A stretch of DNA of 14,854 nt from Prevotellaceae bacterium. GTDB taxonomy: Bacteria > Bacteroidota > Bacteroidia > Bacteroidales > UBA932. Under the pieces are notes generated by a model that did not search any database, was not told the origin of the DNA, and saw nothing but the letters and a program-made list of their open reading frames with translations. Made by a program: the position numbers and the translations under genes. Shown in pieces: positions 8,384-14,854 of this stretch. Numbering within the stretch: position 1 is the stretch's first letter; each line of letters starts with the position of its first letter. The stretch covers positions 1 through 14,854 of the forward strand of contig JAIRLC010000035.1 of the NCBI GenBank assembly GCA_031259645.1, given 5' to 3'.

Positions 8384-8436
8384 TTTAAAACAAAGTTGTT
8401 TAAAACAAGTTTGTTTAAAACAAAGTTGTTTAATTG
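8384..8436 (+). repeat. 15-bp tandem palindromic repeats upstream of the ATPase gene
   Basis: Three 15-bp units are placed head to tail: TTTAAAACAAAGTTG (8384-8398), TTTAAAACAAGTTTG (8399-8413) and TTTAAAACAAAGTTG (8414-8428). A partial unit TTTAATTG (8429-8436) follows. Each unit with the first bases of the next forms a palindrome AAACAA-NN-TTGTTT, so the array is a row of two-fold symmetric sites at a 15-bp pitch. The end of unit 3 supplies the TTG of the promoter below. Such placement would suit an operator, but no regulator is identified. Confidence 0.92.
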
Positions 8437-8456
8437 AAAAATAGTCATTACCTTTG
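8425..8456 (+). promoter_or_regulatory. Bacteroidota-type promoter for the ATPase gene
   Basis: GTTG (8425-8428, three of four matches to TTTG) and a perfect -7 TACCTTTG (8449-8456) are 20 nt apart, the same geometry as the cyclophilin promoter. The -7 element ends 20 nt before the ATG at 8477, implying a very short leader. The -33 element lies inside the third 15-bp repeat unit. Confidence 0.7.
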
Positions 8457-8476
8457 TTTTTCAAATAAGTATTATT

Positions 8477-9607
8477 ATGGAAAATCCGTTTACTTTCGGT
8501 AAAGCAGCCTTCGGTGAACAATTTACCGACCGGGAACAAGACACCAAGCGGCTATTGGCTAATTTCAAACATGGAATTAATACGGTGCTTATTTCACCGC
8601 GCCGGTGGGGCAAGACCTCATTAGTACAAAAAACGGCGTCGTTAGCCAGGGGCAGGCGACTGAAAATCGTAACGCTTGATGCTTTTTCGTGCCGTACAGC
8701 CCACGAATTTTACACCCTTTTCGCCACGGAAGTGGTCAAACAAACTGCAGGGAAATGGCAGGAATGGATGGAAAATGCAAAGAAATTTTTGGCGTCCTTA
8801 GTGCCTAAAATTTCTATTGGCGCCGACCCTGTGAGGGATTTTTCCATTACATTTGACTTTTCCGATAAAAAACTATCGGTCGATGAAGTGCTGACTTTAC
8901 CTCAACGGATAGCCACAGAAAAAGGATTTAAGCTCGTTATTTGTATTGACGAATTTCAGCAGGTTGCGGAATTTGACGAGCACCTGTCATTTCAGAAAAA
9001 ATTACGTTCGGTGTGGCAATTACAACCCGACGTTTCTTATTGCCTTTATGGCAGCAAAAAACACATATTGGCCAATCTTTTTTCGAGGCAAAGTATGCCA
9101 TTCTACAAATTCAGCGATGTGTTTTTCTTACAAAAAATACCCACTTCTAATTGGGTGCCGTTTATTTGTAAGCGTTTTCAAGCAACCCGCAAAAAAATCT
9201 CCGAAAAAATTGCTGAGAAAATTTGCGATACCGTAGAAAACCACTCTTCGTATGTGCAGCAATTGGCGTGGATTACCTGGAGTGGAACTGCTAAAACCGT
9301 GACGCCCGGTATTTTTGAATCGGCGGTAGTGGCATTATTAAATCAAAATGCTATGCTTTATCTTCGCTACGTGGAGGAGTTATCGGCTTATCAACTTAAT
9401 TTTTTGCAAGCCATTGCCGACGGTGTCCATTCCGAATTTACGAAAACTGCCATTTTACAACAATATCAATTGGGCACTGCCGCGAACGTGAAACGTTTGA
9501 AAGAAGCGTTGGAAAACAAGGAACTCATTGACATTAACGATAAAATAGTTGCGTTTAACGACCCTGTTTTCCGGCTTTGGTTTAAAGACAATATAAAAAG
9601 GATATAA
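8477..9607 (+). CDS. AAA-type ATPase, archaeal-ATPase-like (ATPase_2 family)
   Basis: A 376-residue cytoplasmic P-loop ATPase. The Walker A is SPRRWGKTSLV (40-50; Lys46, Thr47), typical of the 'PRRxGKTSL' archaeal-type ATPases, and Walker B is LVICIDEF (153-160; Asp158, Glu159). The N-terminus FTFGKAAFGEQFTDRE is a common lead-in for the family. The C-terminal part (about 300-376) looks like a winged helix and ends in FNDPVFRLWFKDNI, close to the usual 'DP-F-LW' ending. The biological role of these stand-alone ATPases is mostly unknown; they are STAND/Orc-like in fold and often occur in multiple copies. It has its own promoter with repeat units and appears more A/T-rich than the pan and radA genes. 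radA follows after 23 nt and could be read from the same promoter. No toxin, nuclease or other partner lies next to it. Confidence 0.85.
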   Translation: MENPFTFGKAAFGEQFTDREQDTKRLLANFKHGINTVLISPRRWGKTSLVQKTASLARGRRLKIVTLDAFSCRTAHEFYTLFATEVVKQTAGKWQEWMENAKKFLASLVPKISIGADPVRDFSITFDFSDKKLSVDEVLTLPQRIATEKGFKLVICIDEFQQVAEFDEHLSFQKKLRSVWQLQPDVSYCLYGSKKHILANLFSRQSMPFYKFSDVFFLQKIPTSNWVPFICKRFQATRKKISEKIAEKICDTVENHSSYVQQLAWITWSGTAKTVTPGIFESAVVALLNQNAMLYLRYVEELSAYQLNFLQAIADGVHSEFTKTAILQQYQLGTAANVKRLKEALENKELIDINDKIVAFNDPVFRLWFKDNIKRI

Positions 9608-9630
9608 TCTCTTCATTAAAATGTAACGAT

Positions 9631-10992
9631 ATGGCTAAAACGAAAACGGCATATTTTTGTCAGCAATGCGGATACGAATCCGCAAAGTGGCTGGGGCGCT
9701 GCCCTTCATGCGGCGAATGGAACACTTTCGTGGAAGAGTTGGTGAGCAAAGAGCCGGCGGCGAACGGCGCTAATTTCTTCTCGCAGGAAAAGGCGGCGGC
9801 GCGGCGGATAGATCAGATCGCCTTTGAGCAGCAACCGCGCCTGAATATTGAAAACGAAGAAGTGAACCGCTTGCTGGGCGGCGGATTGGTACTGGGCTCG
9901 CTGGTGCTTATTGGTGGCGAGCCGGGCATCGGAAAATCGACTTTGAGCCTGCAATTGGCGTTGCATGCGCCGTCGCTGAAAACATTGTATGTGTCGGGCG
10001 AAGAAAGTGCGCAACAAATCAAAATGCGTGCCGACCGGCTTAAAGGCGACGGCAGCAATTGTTACATTCTGAGTGAAACGAACCTCGAAAATATTTTCAC
10101 ACAGGCGCAGCAATTGAAGCCGCAATTTATGGTGGTTGATTCCATCCAGACGCTTTTTACTAATCGCGCGGAGTCGTCGGCAGGCAGCGTGTCGCAAATT
10201 CGCGAATGTGCGGCGCAGTTGCTGAAGTTTGCCAAGCAAACCGGCATCCCCGTGTTCATCATTGGGCATATCACGAAAGACGGCAGCATTGCAGGCCCGA
10301 AGGTGTTGGAGCATATTGTGGATGTGGTGCTGCAATTCGAAGGCGACGGAAACCATGCCTACCGCCTGTTGCGCAGTATAAAAAACCGCTTCGGCTCTAC
10401 GGCGGAAATCGGTATTTTCGAAATGCAAAATTCCGGTTTGCGTGAAGTGAGCAACCCTTCTGAGATTCTCATCACCCAGCACGACGAGGCTTTGAGCGGC
10501 ATTGCCGTAGCTGCCATGCTCGACGGGATACGCCCGTTCCTCATCGAAACACAGGCGCTGGTGAGCACAGCCGCCTACGGCACGCCGCAACGTTCTACTA
10601 CCGGCTTCGATGTGCGCCGCATGAACATGCTCCTGGCCGTGCTCGAAAAACGGGCGGGTTTTAAGCTCGCCGTAAAAGATGTATTTCTCAACATGGCCGG
10701 CGGATTAAAGGTTGTTGATCCGGCGGTTGATTTGGCGGTGGCGGTGGCCATCCTTTCTTCCAATTTCGATTTGGCCGTACCTTCGCGGTATGCCTTTGCC
10801 GCCGAACTGGGATTGAGTGGCGAAATACGCCCAGTGGCGCGCGTTGAACAACGCATTGCCGAAGCTGAAAAATTAGGGTTTGAAAAAATTTTCCTTTCCA
10901 AATATCATAAAGGTATTCCCAAAACAAAGCACATTGCCTTGATCCCCATAGGCAAGATTGACGAACTCACACGGGAAGTGTTCCGGTCATGA
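9631..10992 (+). CDS. radA: DNA repair protein RadA (Sms)
   Basis: A RecA-like ATPase that drives branch migration in homologous recombination and helps process stalled forks. The 453 residues are the normal length. An N-terminal zinc finger has Cys10, Cys13, Cys24 and Cys27 (CQQC and CPSC). It is followed by Walker A GGEPGIGKS (95-103), Walker B FMVVDSIQT (Asp170), the RadA-specific KNRFG motif (251-255), and a C-terminal Lon-protease-like domain (about 290-450) of the type that lacks the protease serine. It begins 23 nt after the ATPase stop. No separate promoter is seen in that short gap, so its expression may depend on the ATPase promoter or on read-through from further upstream. Confidence 0.97.
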   Translation: MAKTKTAYFCQQCGYESAKWLGRCPSCGEWNTFVEELVSKEPAANGANFFSQEKAAARRIDQIAFEQQPRLNIENEEVNRLLGGGLVLGSLVLIGGEPGIGKSTLSLQLALHAPSLKTLYVSGEESAQQIKMRADRLKGDGSNCYILSETNLENIFTQAQQLKPQFMVVDSIQTLFTNRAESSAGSVSQIRECAAQLLKFAKQTGIPVFIIGHITKDGSIAGPKVLEHIVDVVLQFEGDGNHAYRLLRSIKNRFGSTAEIGIFEMQNSGLREVSNPSEILITQHDEALSGIAVAAMLDGIRPFLIETQALVSTAAYGTPQRSTTGFDVRRMNMLLAVLEKRAGFKLAVKDVFLNMAGGLKVVDPAVDLAVAVAILSSNFDLAVPSRYAFAAELGLSGEIRPVARVEQRIAEAEKLGFEKIFLSKYHKGIPKTKHIALIPIGKIDELTREVFRS

Positions 10993-11025
10993 CATCCAAA
11001 TTAGCATATCTTAACATTTATCTTG

Positions 11026-11056
11026 ATTGGAATTAAAAAAAATGTGTTTACCTTTG
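11026..11056 (+). promoter_or_regulatory. Promoter-like site upstream of the long leader
   Basis: ATTG (11026-11029) and TACCTTTG (11049-11056) are 19 nt apart. The -7 element is a perfect TAnnTTTG; the -33 element matches in TTG only. It is the only full match on the plus strand between radA and the first secreted protein, about 410 nt from that start codon. Confidence 0.6.
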
Positions 11057-11244
11057 CGCCCGTTAAAATTGTTTCTGTTCTTTTTGTTTTTCTGGCGTTA
11101 CTTTTATACTCTGTGTAAAGAAACTTACGAAATTTCTGAATATACTTCTGAGAAATAAAATTAGTGCCCCTGTTTTCTTTTTTGTAATCTTATCCATTTT
11201 TTTTATTGTCGGAAAAAGGTAGAAGGGGGATTGTTTTGTTGCAC

Positions 11245-11265
11245 AGGTTTATCGAAACTTTTTTT
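11245..11265 (+). terminator. Weak terminator-like hairpin
   Basis: AGGTTT (11245-11250) and AAACTT (11255-11260) pair across the loop ATCG, with one G-T wobble, and five further T residues follow. The stem is short and A/T-rich, so it would be a weak intrinsic terminator at best. An alternative outer pairing CAGGT/ACCTG (11244-11248 with 11266-11270) would enclose the T run and compete with it. Confidence 0.35.
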
Positions 11266-11292
11266 ACCTGAAGTAAAAGTAAAGCACAAAGA

Positions 11293-11320
11293 ACTAAGTG
11301 CGGTCTTTCTGCTACTTAGT
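11293..11320 (+). other. Stable hairpin in the leader
   Basis: ACTAAGT (11293-11299) pairs perfectly with ACTTAGT (11314-11320). The stem continues inward as GCGG (11300-11303) against CTGC (11309-11312), with one G-T wobble, past a single bulged T at 11313. The loop is TCTTT. A mixed T-rich tract follows (CCTTTATTATT). It could be a terminator for upstream RNA or a structural element of the leader. Confidence 0.55.
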
Positions 11321-11348
11321 CCTTTATTATTGTAGTGTAGAATAGTGA

Positions 11349-11413
11349 CAAAAGATTAGAAATTGTTGTTTTTGTTGTTTGCTCTTCATGTTTTTCTAAT
11401 TTTTAATCTTTTG
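11349..11413 (+). repeat. Inverted repeat in the leader
   Basis: CAAAAGATTA (11349-11358) and TAATCTTTTG (11404-11413) are exact reverse complements 45 nt apart. A competing inner pairing also exists: ATTAGAAA (11355-11362) with TTTCTAAT (11393-11400). A T-rich tract follows the right arm. The two mutually exclusive stems are visible in the sequence; any switching function is speculation. Confidence 0.5.
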
Positions 11414-11469
11414 TTTTTATTCTATATACTAAATATATGTTATAACTATTTTGTGATAAAATAAATAAT

Positions 11470-13191
11470 ATGAAAAAAATACTGCTAATAATAATTTGTT
11501 GGCCTTTAGTGTTGACGGCACAAAACGGTGTTTCTTTGTCGAATCTTGTAATGAATGCCGGAACGGTAACCTTCGACGTGAGTTGGAAGCTACCTGCGCC
11601 TACGGCGAAGTGGAGTGATACGGTGTGGGTGTTTGTGGATTATAATGACGCAGGCGTGATGAGGCGGTTACCGTTATTACCGGGCGCTACATTAACCACT
11701 ACACCGGTATCCGGTATAGGAAAGGTGATTGAAGAGCGGGGGAACAACAATGGCGTGTGGGTGGTTGGTAATGCGCGACATGCCGGTCATTTTTCTGCTT
11801 CGGTCAAATTATTGACTTCGGTGGCTAATGCGCCCGGAGCCTGCGCGTATGCGTCCAATTACCAGCCGACAGGGAAATATAATTCCGCCACAAATATTTC
11901 ATTTACCGGCACGCCAATGTATAATATAGTGCTCAAACATACCGATGGAAGCGTAATTACCACGAAATCGGATAGCCCGTATCTGGTGCCGGCAAGTTAT
12001 ACCCTGGTATCGTTCACCGACGCCACAGGAATGCCGGGTGTTTTTGGATGCGTACCAATGAATGGGGATATTGATTTTTCGGTGCCGGCAAACATATCAA
12101 AAAAACAAAAAACGTCTTTTGTAATGACGACACAACCGGTTGCGCCTAATGCTTCAGTAACTTATCATTGGTTGGCGCCTGATTTTAATCCCTCATTGCA
12201 AATGGGATCTACAAATATATATACTACAGAGTCGCCGGCCACTGCCGGCACGTATTTAGTGACATTAACGGCACAAGCTGCGGGTTATTGCAATATGACT
12301 AAAACAAAAGAAGTGTCGCTGAATAATTGTCTCAATCCGGTGGTGCAAAATTTGAATGTGTCGGCTTCGGGTTTCTGTACAGGTGCGGAAGGCGTTGTGT
12401 TTGCCCTGGATGACACGCAGAATGGCGCACAATACCAATTATATAAAGATGGTGCGGCTACCGGCACAATGTTAAAAGGTAGGGGAGGCGCCGCCACCTT
12501 TACCGGAAAATTTGATGCGGCGGGCACTTATATCGCCCGGATAGTGGGTAATGGCATATATTGTGAAGCCACGATGAACGGCACGCATGAGATAACCGAA
12601 AATTCGTTGCCTGCGGCTCCGAATATTGCACAGCCTGTGAATATGTGCCAACATTCCGGTGATATTGTGTTTACTGCCGGTAACTATTCCGGAACGTTAG
12701 TGTGGACGTCAAACGGCGGAGGAACTGAAAACGGTAATAATGTGACATTTTCAAGTGCAGCAACCGGAACGAAGACTGTAGTTGCCCGTTCGGAGCAGAC
12801 TTATCCGGGCGCACCGACTTGTTATAGCAGTACGGTTACCCGGTCTGCGACGGTACATACGCCGCCGGTTATTAGTGCGCATCCGCAGTCGCAGGAGTTT
12901 TGTGAACCCACGGTCGCCACTACGTTAACGGTGACGGCGGCACAAGGTAGCGGCAACACGTTGTCCTACCAATGGAAAAAAGGTGCGGGAGCCGGTAGCG
13001 ATGTGGGTACTGACAGCAATGTCCATACCGATACCGTGTCTGCACTGACGGACTATTGGGTTGTGGTGACTGATAACAATAATTGTACGGTCACGTCCGG
13101 CAAGGCCACAATTACAGTGTCTGGTTACACGGGTGGACAAATAGGAACGGGGGTTGTGTGTAATGGCGGCCCGGGAAGAATAGGGCGATGA
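11470..13191 (+). CDS. Secreted multi-domain protein with Ig/PKD-like repeats, abrupt C-terminus
   Basis: A 573-residue exported protein with signal peptide 1-18 (cleavage before the Gln of LTAQNG). Residues about 20-200 form a beta-rich N-terminal region I cannot place in a named family; it includes WSDTVWVFVDYNDAGVM and NNGVWVVGNARHAGHFSA. From about 210 to 550 there are four beta-sandwich-like units of roughly 80-90 residues, with recurring features: a Cys near the start, 'Y-W' or 'Y-QW' strands, and 'GTYLV/GTYIA/DYWVVV' closing strands, as in Ig-like or PKD-like domains. The C-terminus (551-573) is GYTGGQIGTG followed by a Gly/Cys-rich stretch ending GPGRIGR. There is no FISUMP domain and no evident type IX sorting domain. 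A second secreted gene begins 66 nt later. Likely cell-surface or extracellular adhesion, but no function can be assigned. The end could be the scar of a truncation. Confidence 0.8.
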   Translation: MKKILLIIICWPLVLTAQNGVSLSNLVMNAGTVTFDVSWKLPAPTAKWSDTVWVFVDYNDAGVMRRLPLLPGATLTTTPVSGIGKVIEERGNNNGVWVVGNARHAGHFSASVKLLTSVANAPGACAYASNYQPTGKYNSATNISFTGTPMYNIVLKHTDGSVITTKSDSPYLVPASYTLVSFTDATGMPGVFGCVPMNGDIDFSVPANISKKQKTSFVMTTQPVAPNASVTYHWLAPDFNPSLQMGSTNIYTTESPATAGTYLVTLTAQAAGYCNMTKTKEVSLNNCLNPVVQNLNVSASGFCTGAEGVVFALDDTQNGAQYQLYKDGAATGTMLKGRGGAATFTGKFDAAGTYIARIVGNGIYCEATMNGTHEITENSLPAAPNIAQPVNMCQHSGDIVFTAGNYSGTLVWTSNGGGTENGNNVTFSSAATGTKTVVARSEQTYPGAPTCYSSTVTRSATVHTPPVISAHPQSQEFCEPTVATTLTVTAAQGSGNTLSYQWKKGAGAGSDVGTDSNVHTDTVSALTDYWVVVTDNNNCTVTSGKATITVSGYTGGQIGTGVVCNGGPGRIGR

Positions 13192-13217
13192 TCATACCTC
13201 AAGTTAGACGTGATAAT

Positions 13218-13253
13218 ATAAAATATACGAAATAATAATGGAATAAAATATAC
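13218..13253 (+). repeat. Short direct repeat in the gap between the secreted genes
   Basis: ATAAAATATAC occurs at 13218-13228 and again at 13243-13253, a 25-nt period, directly before the second start codon. It is in A/T-rich sequence, so it may be chance. Confidence 0.4.
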
Positions 13254-13257
13254 ATCA

Positions 13258-14769
13258 ATGAAAACGATAAAGAAATTACTAATTGCCATGATACCGGGAT
13301 TCTTTTTCTCGGTGTGTGTGGCGCAAGATTTAACAGTGTGTACTTCTTCTTCCTATTCTATCCCAAGTGTAACGCCGGCAGGTAGTGCCGCGACCTATGT
13401 ATGGATGGAAAATGGTGTGGAAATTGCCGGCGCTGCGGATGTGTCATATATCAATACGGCAGGAAAAACTACAGCGGGTACATATATTTATACGCGCATG
13501 GCAAAAATGCCGAATTGTAATTGGCAAGCCTCTAATTCATTTATTTTGTGTGTTGTGGGGATGGACAGTGCACCTGCCATCACGTTGCCTGCGAATAAGT
13601 GTTCGGGAGAGGATTTTGTATTTACCGTGCCGCCGGTTGCAGGAACAAAATATGAGTGGGACGGCGGAGGTGTGGCCAAGGATAACACCTATACCTATTC
13701 ATCGGCGACAGCCGGGGCGAAGACAGTGACGGTGCGTGCGGTGGCTTCGTTGGGTGGCTCGAATTGTACTTCTTCCTATTCGGGTGCTACGGTGACCGTG
13801 TATGCCACGCCCACGATTATTGTACAGCCTGAGGCGAAACAAGGGGTATGTCCGGATAATACGGTGGATCTTTCCATTCTGGCAAGTGATGCTACGGCCT
13901 ATCAATGGTTGAAAAATGGCGTTGCCGTAACGGAGGGAAGCGGGTATGATAGGGCTGATTATACCACTGCGGAGTTAAACAGTGAGGCGACTTACGCGGT
14001 AATCGTGGGTAATGCCGGCGCCTGTTCGGTAACATCAGACGAAGCCGTAGTTACAATGAAACAGAGTGGCTGCTGCAATATGCCGGGTACAACGGGCTTG
14101 TTTACGACATTTAATCCTTGTGCTATTTCGTCCATGGGTTCGGAATGGATGCTTAAGGATGACCGGGAAAGTGACAATATACAAACTTATAAGGTAAAGC
14201 TTCTGGCTGATGGGCGCTATTGGATGGTGCAGGATTTGAAATTTGGGAAAGGGTGTGACAAAATTACTTTTGCCGGATCCAGAGCCGACAAGACCGGTAT
14301 TGTGGCTGCCGGCTACTATGGGGATTGCCTTAAAAATACCAATGGCGATTATCTCTATGATTGGGCAGCAACACTAAACCAAAGCAAAGCACACCATGGT
14401 GGTTCATACAGGGGGTGCACGGGCGTAGGCGCCTCTGCTAATAATTGTCAGGGTATTTGTCCGGACGGTTGGCACGTGCCTACAAGTAATGAGTTTGATC
14501 AAGCCAATAATATATTTAAAGGTGCTTATAATTGTAAGAACGCCGATTGTTGGAATTTAACAAAAAATTGGGAAGCCTCATTCGCTGGTCTTGCTACCGC
14601 TACCGGTAAAGTCAATAATATTGGTACCCAGGGCCAATATTGGAGCAGTTCGAGCAACAGTAACAGCAACGCTTCTGTCATGTACATTTCTTCCGGTTCT
14701 GTTTTAAATCCCAAAGGCATCGCGAACAGGAACTCCGGCCTCGCTGTGCGTTGCGTCCGGAATTATTAG
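13258..14769 (+). CDS. Secreted protein with Ig-like repeats and C-terminal FISUMP domain
   Basis: A 503-residue exported protein. The signal peptide is about residues 1-22 (hydrophobic core ending SVCVAQ). Three Ig-like or PKD-like units follow at roughly 25-100, 105-185 and 188-270, each with paired cysteines and a 'Y-W' strand (TYVWMENG, KYEWDGG, AYQWLKNG). From about 293 to the end is a Fibrobacter succinogenes major paralogous (FISUMP) domain: TYKVKLLADGRYWMVQDLKFG, CPDGWHVPTSNEFDQ, QYWSSSSNSNSNAS and the terminal GLAVRCVRNY are its usual landmarks. These domains are frequent in secreted Bacteroidota proteins, and their function is poorly known; the fold is thought to be related to C-type-lectin-like modules. 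The gene follows the other secreted gene by 66 nt without a promoter match, so they are probably co-transcribed. The ATG at 13238 is out of frame and stops at once. Confidence 0.88.
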   Translation: MKTIKKLLIAMIPGFFFSVCVAQDLTVCTSSSYSIPSVTPAGSAATYVWMENGVEIAGAADVSYINTAGKTTAGTYIYTRMAKMPNCNWQASNSFILCVVGMDSAPAITLPANKCSGEDFVFTVPPVAGTKYEWDGGGVAKDNTYTYSSATAGAKTVTVRAVASLGGSNCTSSYSGATVTVYATPTIIVQPEAKQGVCPDNTVDLSILASDATAYQWLKNGVAVTEGSGYDRADYTTAELNSEATYAVIVGNAGACSVTSDEAVVTMKQSGCCNMPGTTGLFTTFNPCAISSMGSEWMLKDDRESDNIQTYKVKLLADGRYWMVQDLKFGKGCDKITFAGSRADKTGIVAAGYYGDCLKNTNGDYLYDWAATLNQSKAHHGGSYRGCTGVGASANNCQGICPDGWHVPTSNEFDQANNIFKGAYNCKNADCWNLTKNWEASFAGLATATGKVNNIGTQGQYWSSSSNSNSNASVMYISSGSVLNPKGIANRNSGLAVRCVRNY

Positions 14770-14794
14770 TCTGCAGGTTTGATAGCAGCCCGCA

Positions 14795-14854
14795 TTATTG
14801 TTCCGTGTTTTCGAAGTGCATTTTTATGGCCAGGGCGGTTTTGTTGCCCACCAA
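14795..14854 (-). CDS. 3' end of an unidentified convergent gene
   Basis: Reading the minus strand in from the window edge gives 19 codons, LVGNKTALAIKMHFENTEQ, and a TAA stop at 14797-14795. The peptide has an ordinary amino-acid mix, and its stop lies only 25 nt from the end of the FISUMP gene, as expected for two convergent genes. Too little is visible to name a family. It could be a chance open frame, since only 60 nt are available. Confidence 0.5.
   Translation of the reverse strand: MVGNKTALAIKMHFENTEQ

Larger units (their letters stand above)
10993..11469 (+). other. Long T-rich gap and probable 5' leader before the secreted-protein pair
   Basis: No convincing protein gene is present in these 477 nt. 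The stretch is strongly T-rich on the plus strand. It holds a promoter-like site (11026-11056), a short stem with a T run (11245-11265), a larger hairpin (11293-11320) and a distant inverted repeat (11349-11413). If the promoter is real, the RNA would have about 400 nt before the ATG at 11470, or a separate small RNA would end near 11265-11325. Confidence 0.55.

Noticed and set aside
9706..10590. A 294-codon minus-strand open frame
   Set aside because: It is antisense to radA, with a low-complexity His/Arg/Gln-rich translation; a shadow frame.
11042..11158. A possible 38-codon small gene starting MCLPLRPLK with a Phe/Leu-rich stretch
   Set aside because: Its ATG lies upstream of and overlaps the -7 element at 11049-11056, so if that promoter is used the start codon would not be transcribed; T-rich DNA also yields hydrophobic frames by chance.
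13177..13208. Simple sequencing frameshift joining the two secreted genes
   Set aside because: The alternative frame meets a stop after about seven codons, and the second gene has its own complete signal peptide, so they are separate genes.
14771..14788. Terminator between the FISUMP gene and the convergent gene
   Set aside because: Only a 4-bp stem (CTGC/GCAG) with a 10-nt loop and no T run; not enough to support a call.

Overview
The window looks like a stretch of a Bacteroidota chromosome, probably Bacteroidales. The evidence is: promoter-like sites of the Bacteroidota type (TTG or TTTG, about 20 nt, then TAnnTTTG); no evident Shine-Dalgarno sequences ahead of most genes; lipobox and '-AQ' signal peptides; a patatin/beta-barrel protein; and a FISUMP-domain secreted protein. 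No rRNA, tRNA, CRISPR array, transposase or integrase was seen. No species can be named from the sequence alone.

Layout. On the minus strand at the left edge are pheS (its last codons run off the window) and, 8 nt upstream of it, a cyclophilin-type peptidyl-prolyl isomerase lipoprotein. Both are served by a good promoter in the divergent gap at about 1743-1774. On the plus strand from 1796 come a patatin-like phospholipase fused to an outer-membrane barrel, a polysaccharide flippase that starts on the base after the patatin stop codon, and dut. A four-copy 14-bp tandem repeat covers the flippase stop codon and the dut start codon. Next come panC and panD (beta-alanine and pantothenate synthesis) and an LPG-synthase-type membrane protein, tightly packed. 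An AAA-type ATPase follows with its own promoter, whose upstream part is built of 15-bp tandem palindromic repeats, and then radA.

From 10993 the character changes. A T-rich gap of 477 nt holds one promoter-like site and several inverted repeats. It leads into two adjacent secreted proteins made of Ig-like or PKD-like beta-sandwich repeats. The second ends in a FISUMP domain; the first has no such domain and ends abruptly in a Gly/Cys-rich tail. The last 60 bases are the 3' end of an unidentified convergent minus-strand gene.

Most of the window is housekeeping: translation, protein folding, nucleotide pool, coenzyme A precursors, recombination and envelope. No complete new defence or metabolic system is visible. 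The points most worth a second look are the two short tandem repeat arrays placed on gene boundaries, the long structured leader before the secreted pair, and the possibility (inference only) that the FISUMP C-terminus is a variable-region target of a diversity-generating retroelement outside the window.
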